From NCBI RefSeq assembly GCF_014638745.1, contig NZ_BMFO01000003.1, positions 205,976 to 269,975 of the forward strand: 64,000 nt of DNA, read 5' to 3'. A model generated the notes under the pieces. It was not told where the DNA came from and did no database searches. It worked only from the letters and a program-made list of their open reading frames with translations. Below, piece after piece: positions 48,333 through 56,956 of this stretch; the stretch's first letter is position 1, and each line of letters opens with the position of its first letter. Made by a program: the position numbers and the translations under genes. Source of the stretch: Arenimonas maotaiensis. Its GTDB lineage: Bacteria > Pseudomonadota > Gammaproteobacteria > Xanthomonadales > Xanthomonadaceae.

Positions 48333-51106
48333 ACCGGCTCCGTGCGCGCCAGCGGCGCGAATTGCGGCAGGCTATGGGTTTGCGGCGCCACCTTGCGGAT
48401 CGCCACGCGCAGGTCGAACCAAGCGGCCTGGCCGGTGATCGGGTCGGCGTTGGCGTAATCGCCCTGCGGCGTCAGGTCGGAGATCAGCGGATTGAGCAGG
48501 AAGCCCTGATTGCCTTCCGGTGCCTTGGCCGACAGGCCCCAGCTGCCTTTGCGCTTGCCGAGCGCATTCCAGGTCCAGACCGTGTCGCGTTGCACGTTGC
48601 CGGTCAGTTTCACCGGCACGGTGATGGCGCTCAGGTGCGAACGCAGCTCCACCCAGTCGCCGTCGCTCAGGCTGTAGCGCGCCGCGGTGTCGGGATGTAA
48701 ATAGAGATAGTTGCGCGCCATGATCTGCCGCAGCCAGGCGTTCTGCGAACCCCAGGCGTGGTACATGAACGGCGGCCGCTGGGTCAGCGCGTGCAGCGGG
48801 TATTCGGTGGAATCGGTCTGCGCGTGTTCGAACGGCGCGTACCAGAACGGCAGCGGATCGAAGTAGCGGCGCACGCGTTCGCGCTCGGCCTCAGGCGGCT
48901 GCACGGCGCCGAAGCCCTCGGCGGCCAAGCGGAATTTCTGCAGGGTTTCGGAATACAGCTGCAGCACGATCGGTTCGCTGGAGGCGATGAAGCCCATCGT
49001 CTTGGCCCATTCCAGGTAATCGCGGTTGGCCATCTTGTAGTAGCGGCCGGATTCCGGCACGGCGGCATGCCAGAAACCGCCGTGTTCGATGTAGCGTTGC
49101 AACTGCTCCGGATTGGGCGCGCCTTTGCCTTCCGCTTCGCCGTGCTCGCCGCGCCAACCGGCCAGCAGGCCGACGCCCGGCGCGCGCTCGTGGCGCAGGA
49201 TGTAATCGGCGTAGTCGCGGTATTTCGGCGATCCGTCGGCGTGCACCAGGGCGGGCAGGCCCAAACGCGCGCCGAGGTCGATCAGCACCGACTGGAAACC
49301 GCGCACGTCGCGGTCGGGCGCCAGCACCGGATGCCGGATGGCGTCGGACGCGCCGTCGGCGTCGGAGATCGGCCGGTCGAGCAGGCTGATGGCGTCGAAG
49401 CGCTCCAGATACGTGGTGTCCGGCAGAATCAGGTCGGCATAGGCGCACATCTCGCTGGCGTAGGCGTCGGCGTAGATGATGTAGGGGATGCGGTAATTGC
49501 CGTCGGCGTCGGTGTCGGTCAGCCAGTGCAGGGTGCCGTGCGTGTTCATCGCCGAGTTCCAGCTCATGTTGGCCATGAACAGCATCAACACGTCGATCTT
49601 GCCGTGTTCGCCCGAGTGCGCGTTGCGCAGCACGGTATGCATCATGCCGTGCACTGCCAGCGGATAGCGCCAGGAATAGGCTTCGTCCACCCGCAGCGGC
49701 TTGCCGGCAGGATCCACCAGCAGGTCTTCCGGACCGTGCACGAAGCCCAGCGGCATCGCGTTCAGCCGGCCCTCGTCGTCGCGCGTGCGGCCCGGACGGT
49801 TGCCGGGCGGAATCGGGCGCGGGAACGGCGGCTGGTAGCGGAACGAGCCCGGCGCATCGACCGCGCCGAGCAGCAGCTGCAGCAGATGCAGGGCGCGGCA
49901 GGTCTGGAAGCCGTTGGCGTGCGCGCTGATGCCGCGCATGGCGTGCATCGCCACCGGCCGCGCCGGCATGTCGGCGTGCCGGTTGCCGGCGCTGTCGGTC
50001 CAGGCGATCGGCAGGCTGAAGCCGTTCTCGAATGCGGCCTCGGCCAGTTCCGCGGCCAGGCGGCGGATGGTGGCGGCCGGTACGCCGCAGGTCTCGCTGA
50101 CCATCTCCGGCGAATAATCCTCGCCGCCGTAGCGCTGCAGGATGTGTTCGAACACCGGCCGCGCGACGCGGCCGTCCGGCAGCAGATGGCTGCCGGTCAC
50201 CACCGGCGAGATGCCGCTGGCGTCTGCCGGCACCGCCGTCTGCAGGCGCCGCTCCCAGCACAGGATGCGGCCCTCGGCATCACGCGCGAACAGGCCGTGT
50301 TCCGCCGTGCCGGGCGCATCGACCAGCAAGTGGTGGGCATTGCTGAAACGCACCAGGTAATCGAGATCGACCCGGCCGGTGCGCAGCAGTTCGTGGATCA
50401 GTGCCATCGCCAGCAGGCCGTCGGTGCCGGGCCGGATGCCGACCCACTCGTCGGCGATGGCGCCGTAGCCGGTGCGCACCGGATTGATGGCGACCACCTT
50501 CGCGCCGCGCGACTTCAACCGGCCCAGGCCGAGCTTGATCGGGTTCGAGTCGTGGTCTTCGGCCACGCCCCACAGCATCAGGTAGCGGGTGTGCTCCCAG
50601 TCCGGTTCGCCGAACTCCCAGAAGCTGCCGCCGAGCGTGTACAGGCCGCCGGCCGCCATGTTGACCGAGCAGAAGCCGCCGTGCGCGGCGTAGTTGTAGG
50701 TGCCGTACTGCTGCGCCCACCAGCCGGTCAGCGCCTGCGACTGGTCGCGGCCGGTGAAGAACGCCAGCCGGTTCGGGTCGACGGCGCGCGCCGCGGCCAG
50801 TTTCTCCGTGGCCAGCGCCAGCGCCTCGTCCCATTCGATCTCTTCGAAGCGGTTCTCGCCGCGTGCGCCGATGCGCCTCATCGGCTTACGCAGCCGCGCC
50901 GGCGAGTAGTGCTGCATGATGCCGGCCGAGCCCTTGGCGCACAGCACGCCGCGGTTCACCGGGTGCTCTGGATTGCCTTCGATGTAGCGCACCTTGCCGT
51001 TCGTCAGGTGCACGTTGATGCCGCAGCGGCAGGCGCACATGTAGCAGGTGGTGCGCGCGATGCGGTCGCCGGGCGCGTCGTCGGAATCCAGCACGGGGTC
51101 GGTCAT
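48329..51106 (-). CDS. Molybdopterin oxidoreductase catalytic subunit (SoeA-like sulfite dehydrogenase)
   Basis: A 925-residue Mo-bis-MGD enzyme. The N-terminal [4Fe-4S] site is Cys21-x2-Cys24-x3-Cys28 with Cys56 (LCAKG). Cys146 (HGGFCSVNM) sits where the family has its Mo ligand. The C-terminal cofactor domain includes DGDWVELRSHLSAITVPVKLTG. There is no twin-arginine signal, unlike DmsA, PhsA or PsrA, so the complex faces the cytoplasm. That feature, plus the DmsC-type anchor and adjacent TSUP exporter, best fits the sulfite-oxidising SoeABC complex. A different cytoplasmic substrate remains possible. The gene ends overlapping the Fe-S subunit by four bases (ATGA). Confidence 0.9.
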   Translation of the reverse strand: MTDPVLDSDDAPGDRIARTTCYMCACRCGINVHLTNGKVRYIEGNPEHPVNRGVLCAKGSAGIMQHYSPARLRKPMRRIGARGENRFEEIEWDEALALATEKLAAARAVDPNRLAFFTGRDQSQALTGWWAQQYGTYNYAAHGGFCSVNMAAGGLYTLGGSFWEFGEPDWEHTRYLMLWGVAEDHDSNPIKLGLGRLKSRGAKVVAINPVRTGYGAIADEWVGIRPGTDGLLAMALIHELLRTGRVDLDYLVRFSNAHHLLVDAPGTAEHGLFARDAEGRILCWERRLQTAVPADASGISPVVTGSHLLPDGRVARPVFEHILQRYGGEDYSPEMVSETCGVPAATIRRLAAELAEAAFENGFSLPIAWTDSAGNRHADMPARPVAMHAMRGISAHANGFQTCRALHLLQLLLGAVDAPGSFRYQPPFPRPIPPGNRPGRTRDDEGRLNAMPLGFVHGPEDLLVDPAGKPLRVDEAYSWRYPLAVHGMMHTVLRNAHSGEHGKIDVLMLFMANMSWNSAMNTHGTLHWLTDTDADGNYRIPYIIYADAYASEMCAYADLILPDTTYLERFDAISLLDRPISDADGASDAIRHPVLAPDRDVRGFQSVLIDLGARLGLPALVHADGSPKYRDYADYILRHERAPGVGLLAGWRGEHGEAEGKGAPNPEQLQRYIEHGGFWHAAVPESGRYYKMANRDYLEWAKTMGFIASSEPIVLQLYSETLQKFRLAAEGFGAVQPPEAERERVRRYFDPLPFWYAPFEHAQTDSTEYPLHALTQRPPFMYHAWGSQNAWLRQIMARNYLYLHPDTAARYSLSDGDWVELRSHLSAITVPVKLTGNVQRDTVWTWNALGKRKGSWGLSAKAPEGNQGFLLNPLISDLTPQGDYANADPITGQAAWFDLRVAIRKVAPQTHSLPQFAPLARTEPV

Positions 51107-51146
51107 GGCGGTTATTGTGGCATAAGCCCGCGTCCCGCGGCCGCGC

Positions 51147-51902
51147 TCAGGCCAGGAACGCCTTCCACAGCGTATAGCCGCTGCTGCCGATGATCAGCAG
51201 GCCGACCGCGGCCATCATCGGCCGGTGCGGTACGCGTTTGGCCAGATAGCCGGCGATCGGCGCCGCGCACAGGCCGCCCAGCGCCAAGCCGAGCACGATG
51301 TTCCAGTGCTGCACGCCGATGGTGGCGATGAACACCGCCGAGGAGGTCAGTGTCACGAAGAATTCGACCGCGTTGACCGTACCGATGGTGTAGCGCGTGT
51401 GGTTGCCGCGCGCCAACAGGGTCGAGGTCACGATCGGGCCCCACCCGCCACCGCCGATGGCATCGATCAGGCCGCCGAGGAAACCGAGCGGTCCGACGCG
51501 CTTCTCGACGTGGATCGGATTGATCTCGCGCAGCGCCTTGAGCAGCACATAGACGCCCATCAGCGCCAGGTAGCCGGCCACGTAGGGCTTCAGCGCGTCG
51601 CCCGGCAGTTCGGTCAGCACGTAGGCGCCGATGCCGGCGCCGAGCATGCCGGGCAGCACCAGACGCTTGAACAGCGGACTGTGCACGTTGCCGAAGCTGT
51701 GGTGCGAGATCGCCGAGGCGCCGGTGGTGACGGTTTCGGCGAAATGCACGGTGGCGCTGGCGGTGACCGGCGGCACGCCGGCGGCCAGCAGGAAGGACGA
51801 GGCGGTCAGCCCGTAGGCCATACCCAGCGCGCCATCGACCATCTGCGCGGCGAAACCGATCAGCATGAACAGCAGGAAGGCGTGGTCGATGAAATCCGGC
51901 AT
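51147..51902 (-). CDS. TSUP family (TauE/SafE) sulfite/sulfonate exporter
   Basis: A 251-residue membrane protein with about eight helices. Its two halves carry the family motif G-x-G-x-G pattern, seen as MVDGALGMAYGLTASSFLL and LIDAIGGGGWGPIVTSTLL. TauE/SafE proteins export sulfite, sulfonates or related anions. The gene is 40 bases upstream of the soeA-like gene on the same strand, so export and oxidation of sulfite may be a single response. The Met at 51902 (MPDFID) directly precedes the first helix and is preferred over 51965. Confidence 0.87.
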   Translation of the reverse strand: MPDFIDHAFLLFMLIGFAAQMVDGALGMAYGLTASSFLLAAGVPPVTASATVHFAETVTTGASAISHHSFGNVHSPLFKRLVLPGMLGAGIGAYVLTELPGDALKPYVAGYLALMGVYVLLKALREINPIHVEKRVGPLGFLGGLIDAIGGGGWGPIVTSTLLARGNHTRYTIGTVNAVEFFVTLTSSAVFIATIGVQHWNIVLGLALGGLCAAPIAGYLAKRVPHRPMMAAVGLLIIGSSGYTLWKAFLA

Positions 51903-51979
51903 GCGGCGGTCCGATGGCGTCTTGCCAAAGCCTGCGCTGCGGGCGATGCTAGACGGGAACTCCATTCTATCGTGAAACC

Positions 51980-52945
51980 ATGGACCGTTACGACCGCATA
52001 TTCGCCCTGCACAAGCGCCTGAAGCTGTCGCGCTACCCGGTCAGCGTATCGACGCTGATGGAGGAGCTGGGCTGTTCGCGCGCCACCCTGTACCGCGACC
52101 TCGAGTTCCTGCGCGACGTGCTGCAGGCGCCGTTGCTGAGCGCCGAGACCGGCGTGTTCTACGACCGGCTGCAGATCGACCAGTTCGAGCTGCCGGGGCT
52201 GTGGTTCAGCTCCGACGAACTGCATGCGCTGCTGGCCACGCACGAACTGCTCAACCGTTCCGGCGCCGACGTGCTCGGCAGCGCGCTGGAACCGCTGCGC
52301 AAGCGCATCGACAGCCTGCTGGCCGACCAGGCCAAGGGCCGGCGCTGGCCGGTCGAACGCATCCGCGTGATCGGCTCGTACACCCGCACGCGCGACGAGG
52401 CGGCGTTCCGGCAGGTAGCCGGTGCGGTGCTGGCGCGCAAACGCCTGCGCTTCGACTACACCGCGCGCTCCACCGACCAGCTGACCACGCGCACGGTGTC
52501 GCCGCAGCGGCTGACCCACTACCGCGACAACTGGTACCTGGACGCCTACGACCACGAGCGCGATGCCCTGCGCAGCTTCTCGGTCGACCGCATGCGGCAT
52601 GTGCGGTCGCTGGACGAGGACGCGCACGACGTGTCCGAGCAGGAGCTGAACGAGCAGTTGACCGAAGGCTACGGCATCTTTTCCGGCAAGGCCCGGCACA
52701 CCGCCACCATCGTGTTCTCGGCCGAGGCCGCGCGCTGGGTGGCCGAGGAGCACTGGCATTCGAAGCAGGAAGGTCGCTTCCTGCCGGACGGCCGCTATGA
52801 ATTGAAGGTGCCGTACAGCAATCCGCGGGAGCTGCTGATGGACGTGTTGCGCTACGGCGCCGACGCCGAGATCACCGCGCCGGTGCCGCTGCGCGAATCG
52901 GCGCGGATGAGTCTGCAGCTGGCGCTGGCCCGCTACGGCGGCTGA
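51980..52945 (+). CDS. YafY-type WYL-domain transcriptional regulator
   Basis: A 321-residue DeoR/YafY-like regulator. The N-terminal HTH (residues 1-60) is YDRIFALHKRLKLSRYPVSV followed by LMEELGCSRATLYRDLEFLR. The WYL domain (about 135-215) contains LTHYRDNWYLDAYDHERDAL; a WCX-like C-terminal domain follows. The gene is divergent from the TSUP-soe cluster across 77 bases and may regulate it, but it is also only two bases from the patatin gene on its own strand. Confidence 0.9.
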   Translation: MDRYDRIFALHKRLKLSRYPVSVSTLMEELGCSRATLYRDLEFLRDVLQAPLLSAETGVFYDRLQIDQFELPGLWFSSDELHALLATHELLNRSGADVLGSALEPLRKRIDSLLADQAKGRRWPVERIRVIGSYTRTRDEAAFRQVAGAVLARKRLRFDYTARSTDQLTTRTVSPQRLTHYRDNWYLDAYDHERDALRSFSVDRMRHVRSLDEDAHDVSEQELNEQLTEGYGIFSGKARHTATIVFSAEAARWVAEEHWHSKQEGRFLPDGRYELKVPYSNPRELLMDVLRYGADAEITAPVPLRESARMSLQLALARYGG

Positions 52946-52947
52946 AC

Positions 52948-53856
52948 ATGGCCGCGGCCGACAAACGCATCGCCCTGGTGTTGGGCTCCGGCGGCGCCCG
53001 CGGTTTGGCGCACATCGGCGTGATCGAGGAGCTGCAGGCGCGCGGTTACGCCATCGAAGCGGTCGCCGGCTGCTCGATGGGCGCCTTGGTCGGCGGCATC
53101 TTCTGCGCCGGACGCCTGCCGGAGTACCGGCAGTGGGCCTGTTCGCTGACCCGTCGCGAAGTGTTCGGCTTGGTCGACTTCGCCTTCGGGCATCCGGGCT
53201 TCATCAAGGGCGACCGGGTGATGGCGGTGCTGCGCGGTTTGACCGGCGAACATCTGATCGAGGCCTTGCCGGTGCCGTTCACCGCCGTCGCCACCGATTT
53301 GGACGCCCGCCGCGAGATCCGCATCGGCCACGGGCCGCTGTTCGACGCCATCCGAGCTTCTATCGCCATTCCGATGCTGTTGACCCCGCACCGCTACCTC
53401 GACCGTGATTTGGTCGACGGCGGTTTGTTGGCGCCCTTGCCCTTGGCCGCCGGCAAGGCCTTCGGCCTGCCGCGTCTGTTCGCGGTCGATCTGAACGCCG
53501 AGCGTACCGCGATTGCGCCGCCGGCCTTGCCGGCGATGCAGCCCGTTGCCGCGCCGCTGCCGTCGAACGATACACTGCGCGCCATCCAGCAGGGCTGGGC
53601 GCGTCTGCTGCAGGGTGTCCGCCCGGCCGTCGCCAACGGCAGCAACCGCGGCCTGATGGACCTGATGTCGCAGTCCTTGGGCGCCATGCACGGCTTCATG
53701 ACCCAAATGCAGCTCGAACGTTACCCGCCCGACCTGTTGATCGGCATTCCGGAGAACGCCTGCGCCATCTACGAATTCTGGCGCGCCGAGGAGATGATCG
53801 CGCTCGGCCGACGCATCGCCGGCGAGGCCCTGGATCAGTTCGAAGCCGGCAGCTGA
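52948..53856 (+). CDS. Patatin-like phospholipase (RssA-like)
   Basis: A 302-residue lipid acyl hydrolase. The oxyanion motif is GSGGARGLAHIG, the nucleophile Ser43 is in GCSMGAL, and the Asp is in the DGG of VDGGLLAPLP. The size and motif spacing match RssA/YchK-type bacterial patatins. No signal peptide, so it acts on inner-membrane or cytoplasmic lipids. It starts two bases after the WYL regulator gene and overlaps the convergent lipocalin gene by 22 bases. Confidence 0.92.
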   Translation: MAAADKRIALVLGSGGARGLAHIGVIEELQARGYAIEAVAGCSMGALVGGIFCAGRLPEYRQWACSLTRREVFGLVDFAFGHPGFIKGDRVMAVLRGLTGEHLIEALPVPFTAVATDLDARREIRIGHGPLFDAIRASIAIPMLLTPHRYLDRDLVDGGLLAPLPLAAGKAFGLPRLFAVDLNAERTAIAPPALPAMQPVAAPLPSNDTLRAIQQGWARLLQGVRPAVANGSNRGLMDLMSQSLGAMHGFMTQMQLERYPPDLLIGIPENACAIYEFWRAEEMIALGRRIAGEALDQFEAGS

Positions 53857-54392
53857 CTCGGGGTCTGCGGCACGCGTACCAGATCGGCCGGATCGTAGCC
53901 GTAGGCGGCGAAGCGCGCGGTCAATTCGGCCAGTTGCGCGTCCGACATCACCGGCTCGCGCGCGAACACCCACGCCATGCTGCGGTCGGGATTGCCGATC
54001 AGGGCCCAGCGGTAATCCGGCGAGACCTCCAGGATCAGCAGTTGCGCGCGGATCAGGCCGCCCCAGAAGCGCACCTGCCAGTGGTTGTTGTTGCTGCCCG
54101 GATAGACGCGGGCGGTGGCCTGCATGCGGCGCTCCGGTTCGCCGAAGCGCTTGCGGTACACGAACACGTTGTCGATCTTGCCGTCGGGCTTCAGCGCGTA
54201 CACGTCGGCGGTCGCCACTTTGCCTTTTTCGGCGAAGTACGGGATGTGCGCGATGACCCACCAGCGGCCCATGTAGCGTTCCAGGTCGACCACGGCCGAG
54301 CTGGTCAGCGGCACCGGTTTGCCGGCGTTGGCCACGCCGAACAGGGCCAGCGAGATGCCGATGACGGCGATGACGGCGAGGAATTTGGCCAT
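53835..54392 (-). CDS. blc: Exported lipocalin family protein (Blc-like)
   Basis: A 185-residue bacterial lipocalin. A signal peptide (FLAVIAVIGISLALFGVANA) precedes a barrel with the lipocalin start VDLERYMGRWWVIAHIPY (GxW motif) and the conserved ADVYALKPDGKIDNVFVY. The structurally conserved C-terminal Arg region is MAWVFAREPVMSDAQLAELTA. Unlike E. coli Blc it has no lipobox Cys, so it is probably a soluble periplasmic lipid carrier. Confidence 0.92.
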   Translation of the reverse strand: MAKFLAVIAVIGISLALFGVANAGKPVPLTSSAVVDLERYMGRWWVIAHIPYFAEKGKVATADVYALKPDGKIDNVFVYRKRFGEPERRMQATARVYPGSNNNHWQVRFWGGLIRAQLLILEVSPDYRWALIGNPDRSMAWVFAREPVMSDAQLAELTARFAAYGYDPADLVRVPQTPSQLPASN

Positions 54393-54521
54393 GGGATGCT
54401 CCTTGATACCTTGCCATATTGCGCCTCACGGTCTGAAGGAGGCGTCAATTTTGGCGCGTCTCGCGTCATGAGAGCGTGCCGGCCGACACTGGTCCGACCC
54501 GAACCGACAGGAGATGCCCGA

Positions 54522-54797
54522 ATGACCGCCGCCACCATCCGCCGCCTGGGCTGGCAAATCCCACTGCTGTTGCTGTTGCCGTCGCTGTTGATGCCCGCCT
54601 GGTCTTGGCACAGCGCCTGGTTCGGCCTGTGGCCGCTGTGGCTGGCGGCGATGCCGCTGGCGGCCTATGGGCTGTCCCGCAGGGCCGCGCGCGCAGTCGT
54701 GCAAGCGCCGTGCCCGGCCCGCACGCAAGTGCTTGTTTTCCCCATTGTCGCCCGGCCAAAAGCGCCGTCCCGGCACGCGGCACGGCGAGCAGCATGA
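54522..54797 (+). CDS. Possible small membrane protein
   Basis: A 91-residue frame with a good Shine-Dalgarno (AGGAGA eight bases before ATG). Residues 10-28 (LGWQIPLLLLLPSLLMPAW) and 33-50 (FGLWPLWLAAMPLAAYGL) form two helices, then a basic, Pro/Ala-rich tail. No family is recognised. It lies in the gap between blc and the S9 peptidase. Confidence is limited because GC-rich intergenic DNA can give such frames. Confidence 0.4.
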   Translation: MTAATIRRLGWQIPLLLLLPSLLMPAWSWHSAWFGLWPLWLAAMPLAAYGLSRRAARAVVQAPCPARTQVLVFPIVARPKAPSRHAARRAA

Positions 54798-54871
54798 CCT
54801 GAGGCAGGGGCGCCCGGCCGCGGGTTTATGGTATTTTGCGGACTTCATGTCCGTCACAAGGAACCCGATGC

Positions 54872-56953
54872 ATGCGTCCCAACGCCTTGATGCTGTCCGT
54901 CCTGCTCGCCGCCCCGGCGGGAGCGCAATCCGTGGCTGAAGATCCGTACCTGTGGCTGGAGGGCGTGGAAGACGCTAAGGCGCTGGATTGGGTCCGCGGC
55001 GAGAACGCCAAGACCCAGGCCGAGCTGACCGGCACGGCCGAATTCGCCGCCCTGCGCGACGACCTGCGCGCGATCATGGATTCCAACGCCCGCATCCCGG
55101 GCGTGACCAAGATGGGCGATTACTACTACAACTTTTGGCGCGACAAGGCCAATCCCGCCGGGCTGTGGCGGCGCACTACCTTGGCTGAATACCGCAAAGC
55201 CGAGCCGGCCTGGGACGTGCTGATCGATTTGGACGCGCTCAACAAGGCCGAGAACGCCAACTGGGTCTGGCACGGCGCCGACTGCCTGAAGCCGGCCTAT
55301 GACCGCTGCCTGATCGCGCTGTCGCGCGGCGGCGCCGACGCCGACGAGACCCGCGAATTCGACCTGGCCGGCAAGCGTTGGCTGAAGGACGGCTTCTTCC
55401 GCCCCGAAGCCAAGGGCGCCTTGGGCTGGAAGAGCCGCGACGAAGTCTACGTGTATACCGACTTCGGCGCCGGCAGCATGACCGAATCCGGCTACCCGCG
55501 TATCGCCAAGCTCTGGCGCCGCGGCACGCCGCTGGCCTCGGCCAAGACCGTGTACGAGGGCCGCGCCGACGACATGTACATCGCCGCGATGCGCGACGAT
55601 ACCACCGGCTTCGAACGCGACTTCGTCTCGCGCACGTTGGCGTTCTACAACGACGAGCTGTACCTGATCGGCGCCGACGGCGGCCTGGCCAAGGTCGACG
55701 CGCCGAACTCGGCGCAGAAGAGCGTGCACAAGCGGCACCTGCTGCTGGAGCTGCGCGAAGCCTGGACCGTGGCCGGCAAGACCTATCCGGCCGGCGCCCT
55801 GATCGCCGCCGACTTCGACGCCTTCATGCAGGGCCAGCGCGCGTTCCGCGTGCTGTTCGAGCCGAGCGCCAGCACCTCGCTGGCCGGCTACAGCTGGACC
55901 AAGGACTTCCTGCTGCTGAACGTGCTGGACGACGTCAAGAACCGCATCTCGGTGCTCGATCCGGCCAAGGACTGGGCCGCGCGGCCGCTGGCCGGCGCGC
56001 CGGGGTTCGGCACGCTGTCGGTGTCGGCGGTGGACGACGAGGAGTCCAACGACTATTTCCTGACCGTCACCGACTACCTGACGCCGACCGCGCTGATGCT
56101 GGGTGCGGTCGACGCCAAGCCCGAGACGCTGAAACAGTTGCCGGCCTTCTTCGACGCCAGTCAACACCAAATCAGCCAGAACTTCGCGGTCAGCAAGGAC
56201 GGCACCCGCGTGCCGTACTTCATGGTCTCGCGCAAAGGCATGGCGCTGAACGGCGACAACCCGACCCTGCTGTACGGCTACGGCGGCTTCGAGATCTCGC
56301 TGACGCCGTCGTATTCGGCTTCGGTCGGACGCGCCTGGCTGAGCCAGGGCGGCGTGTACGTGGTGGCCAACATCCGCGGCGGCGGCGAATACGGTCCGCG
56401 CTGGCACCAGGCGGCGCTGAAGGCCAACCGCAACAAGGCCTACGAGGACTTCGCGGCGGTGGCCGAGGACCTGATCGCGCGCAAGGTGACCCAGCCCAAG
56501 CGCCTCGGCATGCAGGGCGGCAGCAACGGCGGCCTGCTGATGGGCAACATGACCGTGATGTATCCGCAGCTGTTCGGCGCGGTGGTCTGCCAGGTGCCGC
56601 TGCTGGACATGAAGCGCTACCACAAGCTGCTGGCCGGCGCGTCCTGGATGGCCGAATACGGCAATCCGGACACCGACGACTGGAACTTCCTGAAAGCCTA
56701 TTCGCCATACCAGAACGTGCGCGCCGACGGCAACTACCCGCCGGTGCTGTTCACCACCTCGACCCGCGACGACCGCGTGCATCCGGGTCACGCCCGCAAG
56801 ATGATGGCGCGCATGGCCGAGCAGGGTCACGACGTGCGCTACTACGAGAACATCGAGGGCGGCCACGGCGGCGCGGCCAACAACGAACAGGCCGCGTTCA
56901 TGCAGGCGCTGGCCTACACCTTCCTGAAACAGAAACTTTTCCCCGAGGACTGA
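54872..56953 (+). CDS. Exported prolyl oligopeptidase family (S9A) peptidase
   Basis: A 693-residue peptidase. The signal peptide (ALMLSVLLAAPAGAQ) is followed by a seven-bladed propeller and the C-terminal catalytic domain. Catalytic Ser is in GGSNGGLLMGNM, Asp in TSTRDDRVHPGHA and His in GGHGGAANNEQ. This family cleaves after proline in short peptides; the signal suggests a periplasmic location. ATG at 54872 has AGGA at a suitable spacing; the frame is open to a TTG at 54836. The S9 gene downstream starts four bases after this one stops. Confidence 0.93.
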   Translation: MRPNALMLSVLLAAPAGAQSVAEDPYLWLEGVEDAKALDWVRGENAKTQAELTGTAEFAALRDDLRAIMDSNARIPGVTKMGDYYYNFWRDKANPAGLWRRTTLAEYRKAEPAWDVLIDLDALNKAENANWVWHGADCLKPAYDRCLIALSRGGADADETREFDLAGKRWLKDGFFRPEAKGALGWKSRDEVYVYTDFGAGSMTESGYPRIAKLWRRGTPLASAKTVYEGRADDMYIAAMRDDTTGFERDFVSRTLAFYNDELYLIGADGGLAKVDAPNSAQKSVHKRHLLLELREAWTVAGKTYPAGALIAADFDAFMQGQRAFRVLFEPSASTSLAGYSWTKDFLLLNVLDDVKNRISVLDPAKDWAARPLAGAPGFGTLSVSAVDDEESNDYFLTVTDYLTPTALMLGAVDAKPETLKQLPAFFDASQHQISQNFAVSKDGTRVPYFMVSRKGMALNGDNPTLLYGYGGFEISLTPSYSASVGRAWLSQGGVYVVANIRGGGEYGPRWHQAALKANRNKAYEDFAAVAEDLIARKVTQPKRLGMQGGSNGGLLMGNMTVMYPQLFGAVVCQVPLLDMKRYHKLLAGASWMAEYGNPDTDDWNFLKAYSPYQNVRADGNYPPVLFTTSTRDDRVHPGHARKMMARMAEQGHDVRYYENIEGGHGGAANNEQAAFMQALAYTFLKQKLFPED

Positions 56954-56956
56954 CCC

